From NCBI RefSeq assembly GCF_017876595.1, contig NZ_JAGIOG010000001.1, forward strand, positions 3,534,001 to 3,598,000: a stretch of DNA of 64,000 nucleotides, read 5' to 3'. The DNA is from Aeromicrobium fastidiosum (GTDB lineage Bacteria; Actinomycetota; Actinomycetes; Propionibacteriales; Nocardioidaceae). Within the stretch, counting starts at the first letter, position 1. The number at the start of each line of letters is the position of its first letter. Shown here piece by piece: positions 9,468 through 19,334 of this stretch. Below the pieces are notes generated by a model. The model did not search any database. It was not told the origin of the DNA and saw only the letters and a list, made by a program, of their open reading frames with translations. A program made the position numbers and the translations under genes.

Positions 9468-9500
9468 GGTCTCAAGCCTACGGGTAGGGTGTCGCGGGTG
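9460..9500. promoter_or_regulatory. Divergent leaderless promoters pspA / DUF3043
   Basis: Only 30 bp separate the starts of pspA (minus) and the DUF3043 gene (plus). Each has a TANNNT element 7 nt before its start codon: TAGGCT on the minus strand and TAGGGT at 9485-9490 on the plus strand. The two promoters therefore overlap, and their polymerases would compete for the same DNA. Confidence 0.55.
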
Positions 9501-10055
9501 GCTGATGAGACAGAAGCAGGCAAGGGTCGTCCGACACCCAGTCGCAAGGAGGCCGAAGCTGCACGCAAGAAGCAGATGAAGACCCCCATGACCCGCAAGG
9601 AGCAGGCCAAGCGCGACCGGGCCGTCCGCGAGGAGATCCGGGTCAAGCAGCGCGACGCCCTCAAGACCGGAGACGAGCGCTACCTGCCGGCCCGCGAGCA
9701 GGGCCCCGTGCGCCGTTTCGTGCGCGACTACGTCGACCGGCGCCGCAACTTCGCCGAGTACCTGCTGCCGTTCCTCGTCATCCTGCTCGTGCTGTTCGCC
9801 GTCGCCGGCAACATCAGCGACCAGGCGACCACGGTGCTCACGGCCTTCGTCTACCCGTTCCTGATCGTCGGCACGATCCTCGACGAGGTCATCCTGGTGC
9901 GCGGCCTCAAGCGCGAGCTCAGGGAGCGCTTCGGCCCCGACAACGTCAAGGGCTCGACCTCGTACGCCGTGCTGCGCAGCACGCAGCTGCGCCGCTTCCG
10001 GCTGCCGAAGCCGCAGGTCAAGCGCGGCGAGACGCTCGGCACGCACTACCGCTGA
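9498..10055 (+). CDS. DUF3043 membrane protein
   Basis: A 185-residue protein of the actinobacterial DUF3043 family; the mycobacterial counterpart in this gene block is Rv2206. The first 85 residues are highly charged, with many Lys, Arg and Glu. Two membrane segments follow (about LLPFLVILLVLFAVAG and VYPFLIVGTILDEVILV), then a basic C-terminal tail. The function is unknown. The GTG start at 9498 is preceded by TAGGGT at 7 nt, indicating leaderless expression. The hairpin repeat downstream separates it from the convergent gcvT pair. Confidence 0.85.
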   Translation: MADETEAGKGRPTPSRKEAEAARKKQMKTPMTRKEQAKRDRAVREEIRVKQRDALKTGDERYLPAREQGPVRRFVRDYVDRRRNFAEYLLPFLVILLVLFAVAGNISDQATTVLTAFVYPFLIVGTILDEVILVRGLKRELRERFGPDNVKGSTSYAVLRSTQLRRFRLPKPQVKRGETLGTHYR

Positions 10056-10078
10056 CGCGCTAACGCCCTTTGACGCCC

Positions 10079-10141
10079 ACAGCCCCTTGAGGTCTACAGC
10101 CCCTTGAGCTGTCGAAAGGGCCTTTCGACGAGCTCAAAGGG
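10079..10141. repeat. REP-like palindrome with tandem half-unit
   Basis: Two direct copies of a 13-bp unit (10079-10091 and 10096-10108, 17-bp period) lead into an imperfect hairpin at about 10100-10141 whose arms read CCCTTGAGCTGTCGAAAGG and its near-complement. The same palindrome family recurs at 29.4 kb and, as a half copy, at 55.4 kb. It lies between convergent gene ends and may act as a two-way terminator. Confidence 0.7.
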
Positions 10142-10167
10142 CGTTGCTGGCTGAAGGGGTGGTGCCC

Positions 10168-10371
10168 CTACGAGTCGGGATGCAGCGACATCGGGCCGTA
10201 GATCTCGGACTCGCCGTCGAACAGGCGCACCTGGTCGATGCCCTGCTCGAGCAGGTCGCCGAAGGCCTCGCCGACCCACGACTCCGCGTCGCCGCGGCTC
10301 TCGAAGGTCTCCGAGCGGCCGGTCACGTCGCCAGAGGATGTCTCGAAGGTCCAGGTCCAGGTCACGGTCAT
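10168..10371 (-). CDS. Small protein of unknown function coupled to gcvT
   Basis: I do not recognise this 67-residue protein. It begins [18 protein letters not shown] and ends [13 protein letters not shown], with many aromatic and acidic residues, no cysteine and no membrane segment; it looks like a small beta-rich domain. Its ATG overlaps the gcvT stop (ATGA) and an AAGGAG ribosome binding site lies within the end of gcvT, which strongly supports it as a real, translationally coupled gene. Confidence 0.7.
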   Translation of the reverse strand: MTVTWTWTFETSSGDVTGRSETFESRGDAESWVGEAFGDLLEQGIDQVRLFDGESEIYGPMSLHPDS

Positions 10372-11468
10372 GACTCCTTGGTCGACGGTTGCACGAACGG
10401 CGGCTTGGTCACCGTGAACGACTCGGAACGGCCGCGCACGTCCACGACGACGGTGGCGCCATCCTCGACGCCCTGGTCGAGCAGCGCAAGCGCAATGCCC
10501 TGGCGCAGGGTCGGCGAGAACGTGCCCGAGGTGATCTCGCCCAGGACGTCGCCGTCGGCGTCCGCGACCGTCATGCCGGGCCGCGGGATGCCGCGTCCCT
10601 GCGCCAGCAGACCGCGCAGCGTGCGCACCGTCTTCTCGGCGCGCTGCGTCTCGAGCGCCTCCTTGCCCCAGAACGCCGGCTTCTTCCAGCCGACGGCCCA
10701 TCCCGCGCGGGCCATGACCGGGCTGATCTCGGCCGAGAGCTCGTGCCCGTGCAGCGGGTAGCCCATCTCGGTGCGCAGGGTGTCGCGGGCACCGAGGCCA
10801 CAGGCACGGATGCCGAACGGCTCGCCCGCGGCCAGCACCGCGTCCCACACCTCGCCCGCGGACGCGGCCGGCACGACGAGCTCGTAGCCCCGCTCACCGG
10901 TGTAGCCGGTGCGGCACACCGTGATGGACGCTCCGGCGATCGTCGCGTCGGCGAACGACATGTACTCGTGGTCGACCGGCAGGTCGAGCGCCTGCAGCAC
11001 CTCGTCGCTCGACGGACCCTGGATCGCCAGCACGGCGAAGTCGCGGTGCTGGTCGACGACCTCGACACCCTCGGGCGCGGCGGCCTGGAGCCGTTCCACG
11101 ACCGCGGCGGTGTTGGCGGCGTTGGGGATCAGGAAGACCTCGAAGTCGCTGCGCAGGTAGGCGATGAGGTCGTCGACCGTGCCACCGTCCTCGTCGCAGC
11201 ACAGCGTGTACTGGGCCTTGCCCGGCTCGATGCGAGCGAGGTCGTTGGTGAACGAGGCGTTGACGAGCGCGGCCGCGCCGGTGCCACGAACCAGTGCCTT
11301 GCCGAGGTGGCTGACGTCGAACAGGCCCACGCCGTCGCGGACGGCCTTGTGCTCGGCCAGCACTCCCCCGCCGGCATACTCCAGCGGCATCTCCCAGCCC
11401 CCGAACTCGGCGAGCTTGGCCCCGAGGGCCACGTGACGGTCGTGCAGCGGGGAATGAAGCAGATCCAT
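10368..11468 (-). CDS. gcvT: Aminomethyltransferase (glycine cleavage T protein)
   Basis: A 366-residue GcvT: it transfers the aminomethyl carbon of glycine from H-protein lipoate to tetrahydrofolate and releases ammonia. It begins [19 protein letters not shown] and carries the usual [27 protein letters not shown] and [20 protein letters not shown] blocks. The partner genes gcvH and gcvP are not in the window. TAGGTT lies 7 nt before the ATG, so the mRNA is probably leaderless; there is no room for a glycine riboswitch. Mycobacterial gcvT (Rv2211c) is in the same block. Confidence 0.94.
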   Translation of the reverse strand: MDLLHSPLHDRHVALGAKLAEFGGWEMPLEYAGGGVLAEHKAVRDGVGLFDVSHLGKALVRGTGAAALVNASFTNDLARIEPGKAQYTLCCDEDGGTVDDLIAYLRSDFEVFLIPNAANTAAVVERLQAAAPEGVEVVDQHRDFAVLAIQGPSSDEVLQALDLPVDHEYMSFADATIAGASITVCRTGYTGERGYELVVPAASAGEVWDAVLAAGEPFGIRACGLGARDTLRTEMGYPLHGHELSAEISPVMARAGWAVGWKKPAFWGKEALETQRAEKTVRTLRGLLAQGRGIPRPGMTVADADGDVLGEITSGTFSPTLRQGIALALLDQGVEDGATVVVDVRGRSESFTVTKPPFVQPSTKES

Positions 11469-11526
11469 GACGCCCAACCTAGGGGACGCTGGCCGGGCGC
11501 GGCCGGGCAACCTTAGAGTGGCAGAC

Positions 11527-12990
11527 ATGCCGTCCGTCACCTTGAGCACGTCCAAGCCGACCACCGCCAGCGCCGACGTCCTGATCCTCGGGATCCGGGG
11601 CGATGACGACAAGGGAGAGCTCGCCGCCACCCTCGACCTGCTCGGCTTCACGGGCGAGAAGGGACAGAGCGTCCGATTCCCGTCCGCGGGACTCACCAAG
11701 GCCCCCGTCGTGATCGCGATCGCCCTGCCCGCCGAGCCCACGGCCGAGGACCTCCGTCGTGCCGCCGCCAACGGCGTCCGCGCGGCCAAGAACGCGACGA
11801 GCGTCGCGATCGCGCTGCATCCCGCGGGCGTCGACGAGGTCGAGGCCATCGCCGAGGGCGTCGGCCTCGGCACGTATCGCTACGACGTCTACAAGACCAG
11901 CAAGAAGGACGCCAAGGACACCAAGCCCGAGCTGACGAGTGCCGTCATTCTGACGCCGTTCGCCCGCCAGGGCACCGCCACCAAGGCCGTCGAGCGCGCC
12001 GCCACCGTCGCGACCGCCGTCAACACCGCGCGTGACTGGGTCAACACACCTCCCGGCGACAAGCGCCCCGCCGAGCTCGCGGACGCCATCGCGGCGCACG
12101 TGGCCGAGGCTGCGGGCCAGTCGGTCAAGGTCTCGGTGTGGGACGAGAAGCGCCTCGCGAAGGAGAGCTGCGGCGGCATCCTCGGCGTGGGCCAGGGATC
12201 GGACAGCCCCCCGCGACTCGTGACGCTGTCGTACGAACCGGCAGGTGCCGTCACGCATCTCGCCCTCGTCGGCAAGGGCATCACCTTCGACTCGGGTGGC
12301 CTGTCAATCAAGCCGGGTGCGTCGATGCAGACCATGAAGCTCGACATGGCCGGTGCCGCGGCGGTCGTCGCCGCGACGGTCGCCATCGCGCGTCTCGGGC
12401 TCCCCATCCGGGTGACGGCCTACGCGTGCCTCGCCGAGAACATGCCCAGCGGACGGGCCACTCGTCCCGGCGACGTCCTGCGCATGCGCAGCGGCGCGAC
12501 GGTCGAGGTGCACAACACCGACGCCGAGGGACGGCTCGTGCTCGCCGACGGACTGGCGCTGGCGGCCGAGGCCGGTCCCGATCACATCGTCGACGTCGCG
12601 ACCCTCACGGGCGCGTGCGTCGTCGCCCTCGGCTCGCACACCAGCGGCATCCTCGGCAACGACGACACGTTCGGCGACACCGTGCACGCCGCCTCGCGCG
12701 CTGCCGGCGAGTCGATGTGGAAGTTGCCGATCACCGAGGAGATGAAGGGCATCGTCACCTCGTCGAGCATCGCCGACCTGCGCCAGCACAACCCCAAGCC
12801 CTACGGCGGCGCGCTGTTCGCCGCGGCGTTCCTGCGCGAGTTCGTGGGCGAGGTGCCGTGGGCGCACCTCGACATCGCCGGCCCGTCGTTCAACGAGGGA
12901 TCGGCGTTCGACTACACCCCGGTCGGCGGCACGGGTGCCGGCGTCCGCACCCTGGTGCGGCTCGCGACGGAGCTGGCCGAGGGACGATGA
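11527..12990 (+). CDS. pepA: Leucyl aminopeptidase (M17)
   Basis: A 487-residue cytosolic M17 aminopeptidase that removes N-terminal residues from peptides using two metal ions. The C-terminal catalytic domain shows [27 protein letters not shown] and the family signature [14 protein letters not shown] with its metal ligands. The N-terminal domain is about 170 residues. TAGAGT lies 7 nt before the ATG at 11527, which excludes the in-frame upstream ATG and marks a leaderless start. The gene is divergent from gcvT and its stop overlaps the next start. Mycobacteria name it pepB (Rv2213). Confidence 0.95.
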   Translation: MPSVTLSTSKPTTASADVLILGIRGDDDKGELAATLDLLGFTGEKGQSVRFPSAGLTKAPVVIAIALPAEPTAEDLRRAAANGVRAAKNATSVAIALHPAGVDEVEAIAEGVGLGTYRYDVYKTSKKDAKDTKPELTSAVILTPFARQGTATKAVERAATVATAVNTARDWVNTPPGDKRPAELADAIAAHVAEAAGQSVKVSVWDEKRLAKESCGGILGVGQGSDSPPRLVTLSYEPAGAVTHLALVGKGITFDSGGLSIKPGASMQTMKLDMAGAAAVVAATVAIARLGLPIRVTAYACLAENMPSGRATRPGDVLRMRSGATVEVHNTDAEGRLVLADGLALAAEAGPDHIVDVATLTGACVVALGSHTSGILGNDDTFGDTVHAASRAAGESMWKLPITEEMKGIVTSSSIADLRQHNPKPYGGALFAAAFLREFVGEVPWAHLDIAGPSFNEGSAFDYTPVGGTGAGVRTLVRLATELAEGR

Positions 12991-14339
12991 CGCTCGACAC
13001 CGGCACAGCCCTGGCCCTCGACCGGCGGCTCGCGACCGAGCAGTCCAAGCAGCGGCTGCCGTCGGTCGTGGCCGGGGTCGTGCGCGGCGGTGAGCTCGTC
13101 TGGTCAGGCGTCGCCGGGACGCTCGACGGACGCCGCGAAGGTGCCGCGCCCACCGCGGACACGCAGTACCGCATCGGCTCGATCTCCAAGACGTTCGTGG
13201 CCGTCGAGGTCATGCGGATGCGCGACGACGGCCTGCTCGACCTCGCCGACACGATCGGCACGCACCTGCCGGAGGTGGCGTTCGGCCACGTCACGATCGC
13301 CCAGCTGCTGACCCACACGTCCGGGCTGCAGGCCGAGACCGACGGCGACTGGTGGGAGCGCACCCCGGGCGACGACTTCGCGGGGCTGCTCGCCTCGGGC
13401 GTCGCGCTGCGGTCGACCCCCGGGACGTCGTTCCACTACTCCAACGTCGGCTACGGGGTGCTCGGCGAGCTCATCGCCCGGCTGCGCGGCATGCCGTGGC
13501 ACGAGGCGGTGCAGACGGGCATCCTCGACCCGCTCGGCATGACCCGCACCACGCGACGTCCGATGGACCCCGCCGCCCCGGGTCTGGCCGTCCATCCGCT
13601 GGCCGACCTCGTGCACGTCGAGCCGGAGCACGACCACGTCTCGATGGCACCGGCCGGACAGCTCTGGTCGACGACGAACGACCTCGCACGCTGGGCCGCG
13701 TTCCTCGCGGGACGGTGCGACGGCGTGCTCGCGGCCGACACGCTCACCGAGATGCTGCGTCCTGTCGCGGTCAACGACGTGCCGGGCATCCCCTGGGCCG
13801 GTGCGCACGCGCTGGGCTGGCAGATGTGGAACGTCGCCGGACGCCGGTTCGCGGGCCACGGCGGGTCGATGCCGGGCTTCCTCGCGGGACTGCGCGTCGA
13901 CGTGGCATCCGGCGACGGTGTCGTCGTGATGGCCAACGCCACCAGCGGGATGGGTGCGGTCGCGACCGAGCTGCTCGACCTCGTGCGTCAGCACGACCCC
14001 GTCGTGCCGACCCCGTGGAGCGTCGACGCCGGCCAGGCCGACCGGCTCGACCTCGTCGGTCCGTGGTTCTGGGGCACGTACTCGTTCACCGTCGCGCTCG
14101 ACTCCACCGGCGGGTTTCGGCTCGGCGAGCCGGGCCAGGGCCGCGGCGCACGGTTCGTGCCCGACGGCGACGGCTGGATGGGGCTGGACGGCTACTACCG
14201 CGGCGAGCCCCTGCGGGTCGAGCGCGACGCGTCAGGACGTCCGGTGCGGCTCGTGCTGGCGAGCTTCGTCTTCACCCGCACGCCGTACGACCCGGGGGCC
14301 GAGGTGCCCGGCGGCATCGACGACCGCGGCTGGCACTGA
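12987..14339 (+). CDS. Serine hydrolase of the class C beta-lactamase/DD-peptidase fold
   Basis: A 450-residue beta-lactamase-fold hydrolase. The active-site motifs are in order: Ser-x-x-Lys in GSISKTF near residue 65, Tyr-x-Asn in FHYSNVGYG near 150, and the HGG triad replacing KTG in FAGHGGSMPG. A C-terminal extension of about 120 residues follows the catalytic fold. No signal peptide is visible, so a cytosolic esterase or peptidase is more likely than a cell-wall enzyme or antibiotic resistance protein. Its ATG overlaps the pepA stop (ATGA), which suggests co-translation and perhaps a role in peptide turnover; the substrate is unknown. Confidence 0.85.
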   Translation: MTLDTGTALALDRRLATEQSKQRLPSVVAGVVRGGELVWSGVAGTLDGRREGAAPTADTQYRIGSISKTFVAVEVMRMRDDGLLDLADTIGTHLPEVAFGHVTIAQLLTHTSGLQAETDGDWWERTPGDDFAGLLASGVALRSTPGTSFHYSNVGYGVLGELIARLRGMPWHEAVQTGILDPLGMTRTTRRPMDPAAPGLAVHPLADLVHVEPEHDHVSMAPAGQLWSTTNDLARWAAFLAGRCDGVLAADTLTEMLRPVAVNDVPGIPWAGAHALGWQMWNVAGRRFAGHGGSMPGFLAGLRVDVASGDGVVVMANATSGMGAVATELLDLVRQHDPVVPTPWSVDAGQADRLDLVGPWFWGTYSFTVALDSTGGFRLGEPGQGRGARFVPDGDGWMGLDGYYRGEPLRVERDASGRPVRLVLASFVFTRTPYDPGAEVPGGIDDRGWH

Positions 14340-14382
14340 CGTTCGTGCAGACACGCCGGCGGCGTGTCTGCACAAACGTCAG
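14336..14382. terminator. Long hairpin between convergent genes
   Basis: An inverted repeat with 22-bp arms (14336-14357 and 14361-14382), one mismatch and a 3-nt loop overlaps the stop codon of the serine hydrolase and precedes the end of the convergent J-domain gene. It can serve as a terminator for both strands. Confidence 0.75.
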
Positions 14383-14400
14383 GCTCAGCGGGGCTGGGCG

Positions 14401-15027
14401 TCAGTCGGGGAGGCCGAGGGCGCGGGCCGCGTCCTCGACGGTGTCCCACTTCTCGCGAGCGCCGCCGAGCCGATCGGGATGGGCCTGCTTGCGCGCCTTG
14501 CGGTACACCTTCATCAGCTCGTCGAACGACGGGGAGTCGGGCAGCGGGTCGGTGCCGGCGATCGTCTCGAGGGTCATGATGGCCCTCAGCTCGCGGGGCG
14601 ACCGGTAGGCCGGTGTCGGTGCGGCAGGCGTCGTCGACGACGGCTGCGAGGCGGACGGCCTGGACGCGGACGGGCCGGACGTCGTGCGTCCGTTCGGGAT
14701 CGCCCCCGCGCGACGCAGGTCGTAGTCGCGCTTGCGCGAGGCGATGGGCACGAGGTTGGAGTCGTAGACCGGGACCTTGAGCTTCTTGCGGGCGAAGTCG
14801 TGGCCTGCCTGCGCCGACGAGACGCGACGCCGCAGCGACTCCCCGTCATACGCGACGAGCAGGAGCGTCGTGTGGGTCACGGAGGTCTGCGGCTCGATCC
14901 AGGCCTCGACGCCCTGTCGGGTCTCGGCGAACTGCCTCAGCGCTTCTAGGTCGGCACGGCTCGAGTTACGGTCCGAGACGACGGCACCACCGTCTGTCCT
15001 GGCCTTGCGGCCTCCGAAGATTCCCAT
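14401..15027 (-). CDS. J-domain-like protein
   Basis: A 208-residue protein with a C-terminal helical domain carrying the J-domain signature His-Pro-Asp in VYRKARKQAHPDRLGG. This suggests that it stimulates an Hsp70 ATPase. The N-terminal half (about residues 20-105) is a separate domain that includes RQGVEAWIEPQTSVTHTTLL, and a Ser/Pro/Thr-rich linker joins the two. The N-terminal domain is not one I recognise. No zinc-finger or Gly/Phe region is present, so this is not DnaJ itself. The minus-strand start is preceded by CACACT at 6 nt, a weaker leaderless signal. Confidence 0.7.
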   Translation of the reverse strand: MGIFGGRKARTDGGAVVSDRNSSRADLEALRQFAETRQGVEAWIEPQTSVTHTTLLLVAYDGESLRRRVSSAQAGHDFARKKLKVPVYDSNLVPIASRKRDYDLRRAGAIPNGRTTSGPSASRPSASQPSSTTPAAPTPAYRSPRELRAIMTLETIAGTDPLPDSPSFDELMKVYRKARKQAHPDRLGGAREKWDTVEDAARALGLPD

Positions 15028-15132
15028 GACACCAGTGTGCCCGATCGGGGGTCGGCACCGGCTCACCCCGGTGGCAGGCCGATTGGGCTGAGTGACAAGA
15101 TGAAGAAGCACACACTTCTCTGGGAGGAAACC

Positions 15133-16515
15133 GTGGCGGACGGCGCCGGCAACACCTTTGACATCGTGATTCTCGGCGGCGGCAGCGGTGGCTACGCCTG
15201 CGCGTTGCGCGCCGTCCAGCTGGGCAAGTCGGTCGCACTGATCGAGAAGTCCAAGCTCGGCGGCACCTGCCTGCACTGGGGCTGCATCCCGACCAAGGCC
15301 CTGCTGCACTCCGCGGAGGTCGCCGACCTCGCGCGTGAGGGCGAGGCCTTCGGCATCAAGTCGACCTTCGACGGCATCGACATGGCCCAGGTCAACAAGT
15401 ACAAGGACGGCGTCATCGACCGCCTGTACAAGGGCCTGCAGGGACTCATCAAGTCCGGCGGCATCACGGTCGTCGAGGGCGAGGGCAAGCTCGTCTCCAA
15501 GGACACCGTCGAGGTCAACGGCCAGCGCTACACCGGCACCAACGTCGTGCTGGCCACCGGCTCGGTGTCCCGCACGCTGGGGCTCGAGATCGGCGGACGC
15601 GTCATCACGTCCACCGAGGCCCTCACCATGACCGAGGTCCCCGAGAAGGTCGTCATCATCGGCGGCAGCGTCATCGGTGTCGAGTTCGCATCGGTCTGGA
15701 AGTCGTTCGGTGCCGACGTCACGATCATCGAGGGCCTGCCCACGCTCGTCCCGCTCGAGGACCCTGCCCTCAGCAAGGGACTCGAGCGCGCCTTCCGCAA
15801 GCGCAAGATCAACTTCAAGACCGGCGTCAAGTTCGACTCGGTCAAGCAGACCGACAACGGCGTCACCGTGACCCTCGAGAACGGCGACACGATCGAGACC
15901 GACCTGGTGCTCGTGGCCGTCGGTCGCGGACCCAACTCCGCCGGCATGGGCTACGAGGAGGTCGGCGTCACGGTCGACCGTGGCTGGGTGCCGACCAACG
16001 AGCGCCTCGCGACCAACGTCGAGGGCGTCTTCGCCGTCGGCGACCTGGTCCCCGGCCTGCAGCTGGCCCACCGCGGCTTCGCGCACGGCATCTTCGTCGC
16101 CGAGGAGATCGCGGGTCTCAACCCGCAGGTCGTCGTCGACTCCGGCATCCCCCGCGTGACGTACTGCGAGCCCGAGATCGCCTCGGTCGGCATCACCGAG
16201 CCGCAGGCGCGCGAGAAGTACGGCGACGACAACGTCGAGACCGTCGAGTACAACCTCGGCGGCAACGGCAAGAGCCAGATCCTCGGCACCGCCGGCACCG
16301 TCAAGCTCGTCCGCGAGAAGGACGGCCCCATCGTGGGCGTCCACATGCTCGGCTCCCGCTTCGGCGAGCAGGTCGGCGAGGCATCGCTGATGGTCAACTG
16401 GGAGGCCTACCCCGAGGACGTCGCGCAGTTCATCCACGCGCACCCCACCCAGAACGAAGCACTCGGTGAAGCCGCCCTGGCCCTCGCCGGCAAGCCCCTT
16501 CACTCGCACGCCTGA
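15133..16515 (+). CDS. lpdA: Dihydrolipoamide dehydrogenase
   Basis: E3 flavoprotein of 2-oxoacid dehydrogenase complexes and the glycine cleavage system; it reoxidises dihydrolipoamide using NAD+. The 460-residue protein has the FAD motif GGGSGG near residue 15, the redox disulfide Cys46-x4-Cys51 in [13 protein letters not shown], the NAD motif [14 protein letters not shown] and the C-terminal His-Glu pair in [13 protein letters not shown] choose the GTG at 15133, with a GGGAGG ribosome binding site 7 nt upstream, over longer in-frame starts. It forms an operon with sucB 14 nt downstream; in mycobacteria lpd is elsewhere. Confidence 0.96.
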   Translation: MADGAGNTFDIVILGGGSGGYACALRAVQLGKSVALIEKSKLGGTCLHWGCIPTKALLHSAEVADLAREGEAFGIKSTFDGIDMAQVNKYKDGVIDRLYKGLQGLIKSGGITVVEGEGKLVSKDTVEVNGQRYTGTNVVLATGSVSRTLGLEIGGRVITSTEALTMTEVPEKVVIIGGSVIGVEFASVWKSFGADVTIIEGLPTLVPLEDPALSKGLERAFRKRKINFKTGVKFDSVKQTDNGVTVTLENGDTIETDLVLVAVGRGPNSAGMGYEEVGVTVDRGWVPTNERLATNVEGVFAVGDLVPGLQLAHRGFAHGIFVAEEIAGLNPQVVVDSGIPRVTYCEPEIASVGITEPQAREKYGDDNVETVEYNLGGNGKSQILGTAGTVKLVREKDGPIVGVHMLGSRFGEQVGEASLMVNWEAYPEDVAQFIHAHPTQNEALGEAALALAGKPLHSHA

Positions 16516-16529
16516 CCCGGAGATCACTC

Positions 16530-18356
16530 ATGGCCACTGAAGTCACCCTTCCCGCTCTCGGCGAAAGCGTCACCGAGGGCACCGTCACCCAATGGCTCAA
16601 GGCCGTCGGCGACACCGTCGCCGTCGACGAGCCGCTGCTCGAGATCTCGACCGACAAGGTCGACACCGAGATCCCGTCGCCCGTGGCCGGCGTGCTGCTG
16701 GAGATCAAGGCCGAGGAGGACGAGACCGTCGAGGTCGGCGCGATCCTGGCCGTGATCGGCGAGGAGGGTGAGACGACCGACGACTCGGCCGCCGCCCCCG
16801 TCTCCGACGAGAACCTGGTCGAGGAGAAGCGTCCCGCGTCCGACGAGGCCGCGGCCGCCGAGCCCGAGCCGCAGCAGGTCGCCGAGGAGCGCTCCAACCA
16901 GCCCGACGACAGCGCCGAGGAGCAGCACGACGCCGCGGAGACGGCTCCGGCCCCGCAGGCCGAGACGTCCCCCGCCTCCGGTGGCGGTACCGAGGTCACG
17001 CTGCCCGCACTGGGCGAGAGCGTCACCGAGGGCACCGTGACCCAGTGGCTCAAGCAGGTCGGCGACGACGTCGCGGTCGACGAGCCGCTGCTCGAGATCT
17101 CGACCGACAAGGTCGACACCGAGATCCCGTCGCCCGTCGCGGGCAAGCTGCTCGAGATCCGCGCCGAGGAGGACGAGACCGTCGAGGTCGGTGCCGTGCT
17201 CGCCGTGATCGGTGCCGAGGGCGCGGCCCCGGCCGCCGAGAAGGCACCCGAGCCGGAGCCCGAGAAGGCACCCGAGCCCGAGCCGGAGCCCGCCAAGGCC
17301 TCTGAGCCCGTGAAGGCACCTGAGCCCGTCCCGGCCCAGCCCGAGACCCAGGCTGCTCCCGCCCCGGCACCCGCGCCGGCGACGCCGTCCGACACCGGCA
17401 CCGGCACCGGTTCGGGCGACGGAGACACCTACGTGACCCCGATCGTCCGCAAGCTCGCCCGCCAGCACGGCGTCGAGCTGTCCGCTGTCACCGGCACGGG
17501 CGTGGGTGGGCGCATCCGCAAGCAGGACGTCCTCGACGCGGCCGCCCAGCAGTCCGCGCCGGAGCCTGAGGCCGCGGCACCCGCTGCTTCAGCCCCGGCA
17601 GCGGCGAAGGCCGCAACGCCCGAGCCGTCCGCCCTGCGCGGCAAGACCGAGAAGGTCACCCGCCTGCGCAAGGTCATCGCCTCGCGCATGGTCGAGTCGC
17701 TGCAGGTCTCGGCCCAGCTCACGCAGGTGCACGAGGTCGACGTCACGGAGGTCGCACGTCTGCGCGCCCGCCACAAGGACGCCTTCCTCGAGCGCGAGGG
17801 CGTCAAGCTGACGTTCCTGCCGTTCTTCGCCAAGGCCGCGATCGAGGCGCTCAAGTCGTACCCGCAGCTCAACTCGGCGCTCGACCTCGAGGCGGGCACG
17901 ATCACGTACCCGGCCGGCGAGCACCTGGGCATCGCGGTCGACACCGAGCGCGGTCTGCTCGTGCCGACGATCAAGGACGCCGGCGACCTGTCGATCGCGG
18001 GCCTGGCCCGCAAGATCGCCGACGCCGCCGAGCGCACCCGCACCAACAAGATCACGCCGGACGAGCTGTCGGGCGCGACCTTCACGATCACCAACCTGGG
18101 CAGCAACGGGGCTCTGTTCGACACGCCGATCATCAACCAGCCCCAGGTCGCGATCCTCGGCACGGGTGCGGTCGTCAAGCGTCCGGTCGTCACGACCGAC
18201 GAGCACGGCAACGACAGCATCTCGGTGCGCAGCATGGTGTACCTCGCGCTGACGTACGACCACCGGATCGTCGACGGTGCCGACGCGGGTCGCTTCCTGA
18301 CCGCGGTCAAGCAGCGCCTGCAGGCCGGTTCGTTCGAGGCAGAGCTCGGGTCCTGA
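16530..18356 (+). CDS. sucB: Dihydrolipoamide acyltransferase E2 with two lipoyl domains
   Basis: A 608-residue E2 component equivalent to mycobacterial DlaT (Rv2215). Two lipoyl domains carry the lysines expected to be lipoylated, Lys43 and Lys194, each in [12 protein letters not shown]. Acidic and Pro/Ala-rich linkers separate them and a peripheral-subunit-binding domain ([15 protein letters not shown] onward, near residue 300). The C-terminal catalytic domain ends with the transferase His in [14 protein letters not shown]. Whether it serves pyruvate or 2-oxoglutarate dehydrogenase, or both, cannot be read from the sequence. The lipoate ligation gene lipB and synthase lipA are nearby. Confidence 0.95.
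   Translation: MATEVTLPALGESVTEGTVTQWLKAVGDTVAVDEPLLEISTDKVDTEIPSPVAGVLLEIKAEEDETVEVGAILAVIGEEGETTDDSAAAPVSDENLVEEKRPASDEAAAAEPEPQQVAEERSNQPDDSAEEQHDAAETAPAPQAETSPASGGGTEVTLPALGESVTEGTVTQWLKQVGDDVAVDEPLLEISTDKVDTEIPSPVAGKLLEIRAEEDETVEVGAVLAVIGAEGAAPAAEKAPEPEPEKAPEPEPEPAKASEPVKAPEPVPAQPETQAAPAPAPAPATPSDTGTGTGSGDGDTYVTPIVRKLARQHGVELSAVTGTGVGGRIRKQDVLDAAAQQSAPEPEAAAPAASAPAAAKAATPEPSALRGKTEKVTRLRKVIASRMVESLQVSAQLTQVHEVDVTEVARLRARHKDAFLEREGVKLTFLPFFAKAAIEALKSYPQLNSALDLEAGTITYPAGEHLGIAVDTERGLLVPTIKDAGDLSIAGLARKIADAAERTRTNKITPDELSGATFTITNLGSNGALFDTPIINQPQVAILGTGAVVKRPVVTTDEHGNDSISVRSMVYLALTYDHRIVDGADAGRFLTAVKQRLQAGSFEAELGS
16623..17137 (+). repeat. 62-bp perfect direct repeat inside sucB
   Basis: Positions 16623-16684 and 17076-17137 are identical over 62 bp. 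Each copy covers the lipoyl-lysine hairpin of one lipoyl domain. Identity at the DNA level, including third codon positions, points to recent duplication or gene conversion between the two domains. Confidence 0.85.
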
Positions 18357-18358
18357 CG

Positions 18359-19249
18359 ATGCACGTCGTGGTGGGAGGGGCCTCCGGCTTCCTCGGAACA
18401 GCCCTGACCACCCACCTGCGCGCCCGCGGGCACCAGGTGACCCGGCTCGTCCGTTCGGGCGAGCCGGGCGACGACGCCTCTCTGTGGGACCCGTACGCCG
18501 GTGCCGTCGACCACGAGCTCATCGAGCGGGCCGACGCCGTCGTCAACCTGACGGGGTCGCCCATCTCGAAGTGGCCTCGCACGGGCAAGCGCAAGGACGA
18601 GATCTTGTCGTCCCGGCTCGCCGCGACCAGCACCCTGGCCCGGGCGGTGGCCGCCTCGTCGACCCCGACGGTGTTCATCTCCGGCTCCGGCATGTCGTGG
18701 TACGGCACCGACCGTGGCTCCGAGGAGCTCACGGAGGCCGGCACCCCGGGCTCGGGGTTCCTGGCCGACGTCTCCCAGCAGTGGGAGGCCGCGGCGGCCC
18801 CGGCTGTCGACGCCGGCGCGCGCACGTGCTTTGTGCGCACCTCGCTCGTCCTGAGCAAGGACGGTGGCGTTCTGGGGCTCATGCTGCCGGCGTGGAAGCT
18901 CGGCGGTGGCGCCCGGCTCGGCTCGGGCCGCCAGCACATGTCGTTGATCTCGCGCCACGACTGGGTGCGCGGCGTCGAGTTCCTCCTCGAGCACGACGAC
19001 GCGAGCGGGCCGTTCAACTTCGCGATGCCCGATGCCGTGACGAACGCCGAGTTCACCGACGCCCTCGGTGACGCGGTGCACCGGCCGACCTTCCTCGCCG
19101 TGCCGGGCTTCGCCGTCAAGGCAGCCCTCGGCGGCATCTCGGACGACCTCCTCGGCTCGCTGCGGGTCTCCCCCGCTGCCCTCACGGCGGCCGGCTTTAC
19201 CTTCGCCGACCCCGACCTCGAGTCGGCGCTGCGGTCAGCACTGACCTGA
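18359..19249 (+). CDS. TIGR01777-family epimerase-like protein
   Basis: A 296-residue atypical short-chain dehydrogenase/reductase of the TIGR01777 family; the mycobacterial counterpart Rv2216 has the same position after dlaT. The N-terminus MHVVVGGASGFLGTAL provides the NAD(P)-binding Gly-x-x-Gly-x-x-Gly variant, and VVNLTGSPISKWP and ISGSGMSWYG are family blocks. The substrate is unknown. It starts 2 nt after the sucB stop, so it belongs to the lpdA-sucB transcript. The following Lgt-like gene is 85 nt away and may have its own promoter. Confidence 0.85.
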   Translation: MHVVVGGASGFLGTALTTHLRARGHQVTRLVRSGEPGDDASLWDPYAGAVDHELIERADAVVNLTGSPISKWPRTGKRKDEILSSRLAATSTLARAVAASSTPTVFISGSGMSWYGTDRGSEELTEAGTPGSGFLADVSQQWEAAAAPAVDAGARTCFVRTSLVLSKDGGVLGLMLPAWKLGGGARLGSGRQHMSLISRHDWVRGVEFLLEHDDASGPFNFAMPDAVTNAEFTDALGDAVHRPTFLAVPGFAVKAALGGISDDLLGSLRVSPAALTAAGFTFADPDLESALRSALT

Positions 19250-19334
19250 TCATCGGCGAGCACTGAGGCAACCACCTGGGCGACACAGCCCGATGCCGGG
19301 TGCGATCGGCACCTCGCGCTGACATGCTGACTCC

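Noticed and set aside
14401..16527. 708-codon minus-strand frame running through lpdA
   Set aside because: Only its last 208 codons (the J-domain protein) look like protein; the rest mirrors lpdA.
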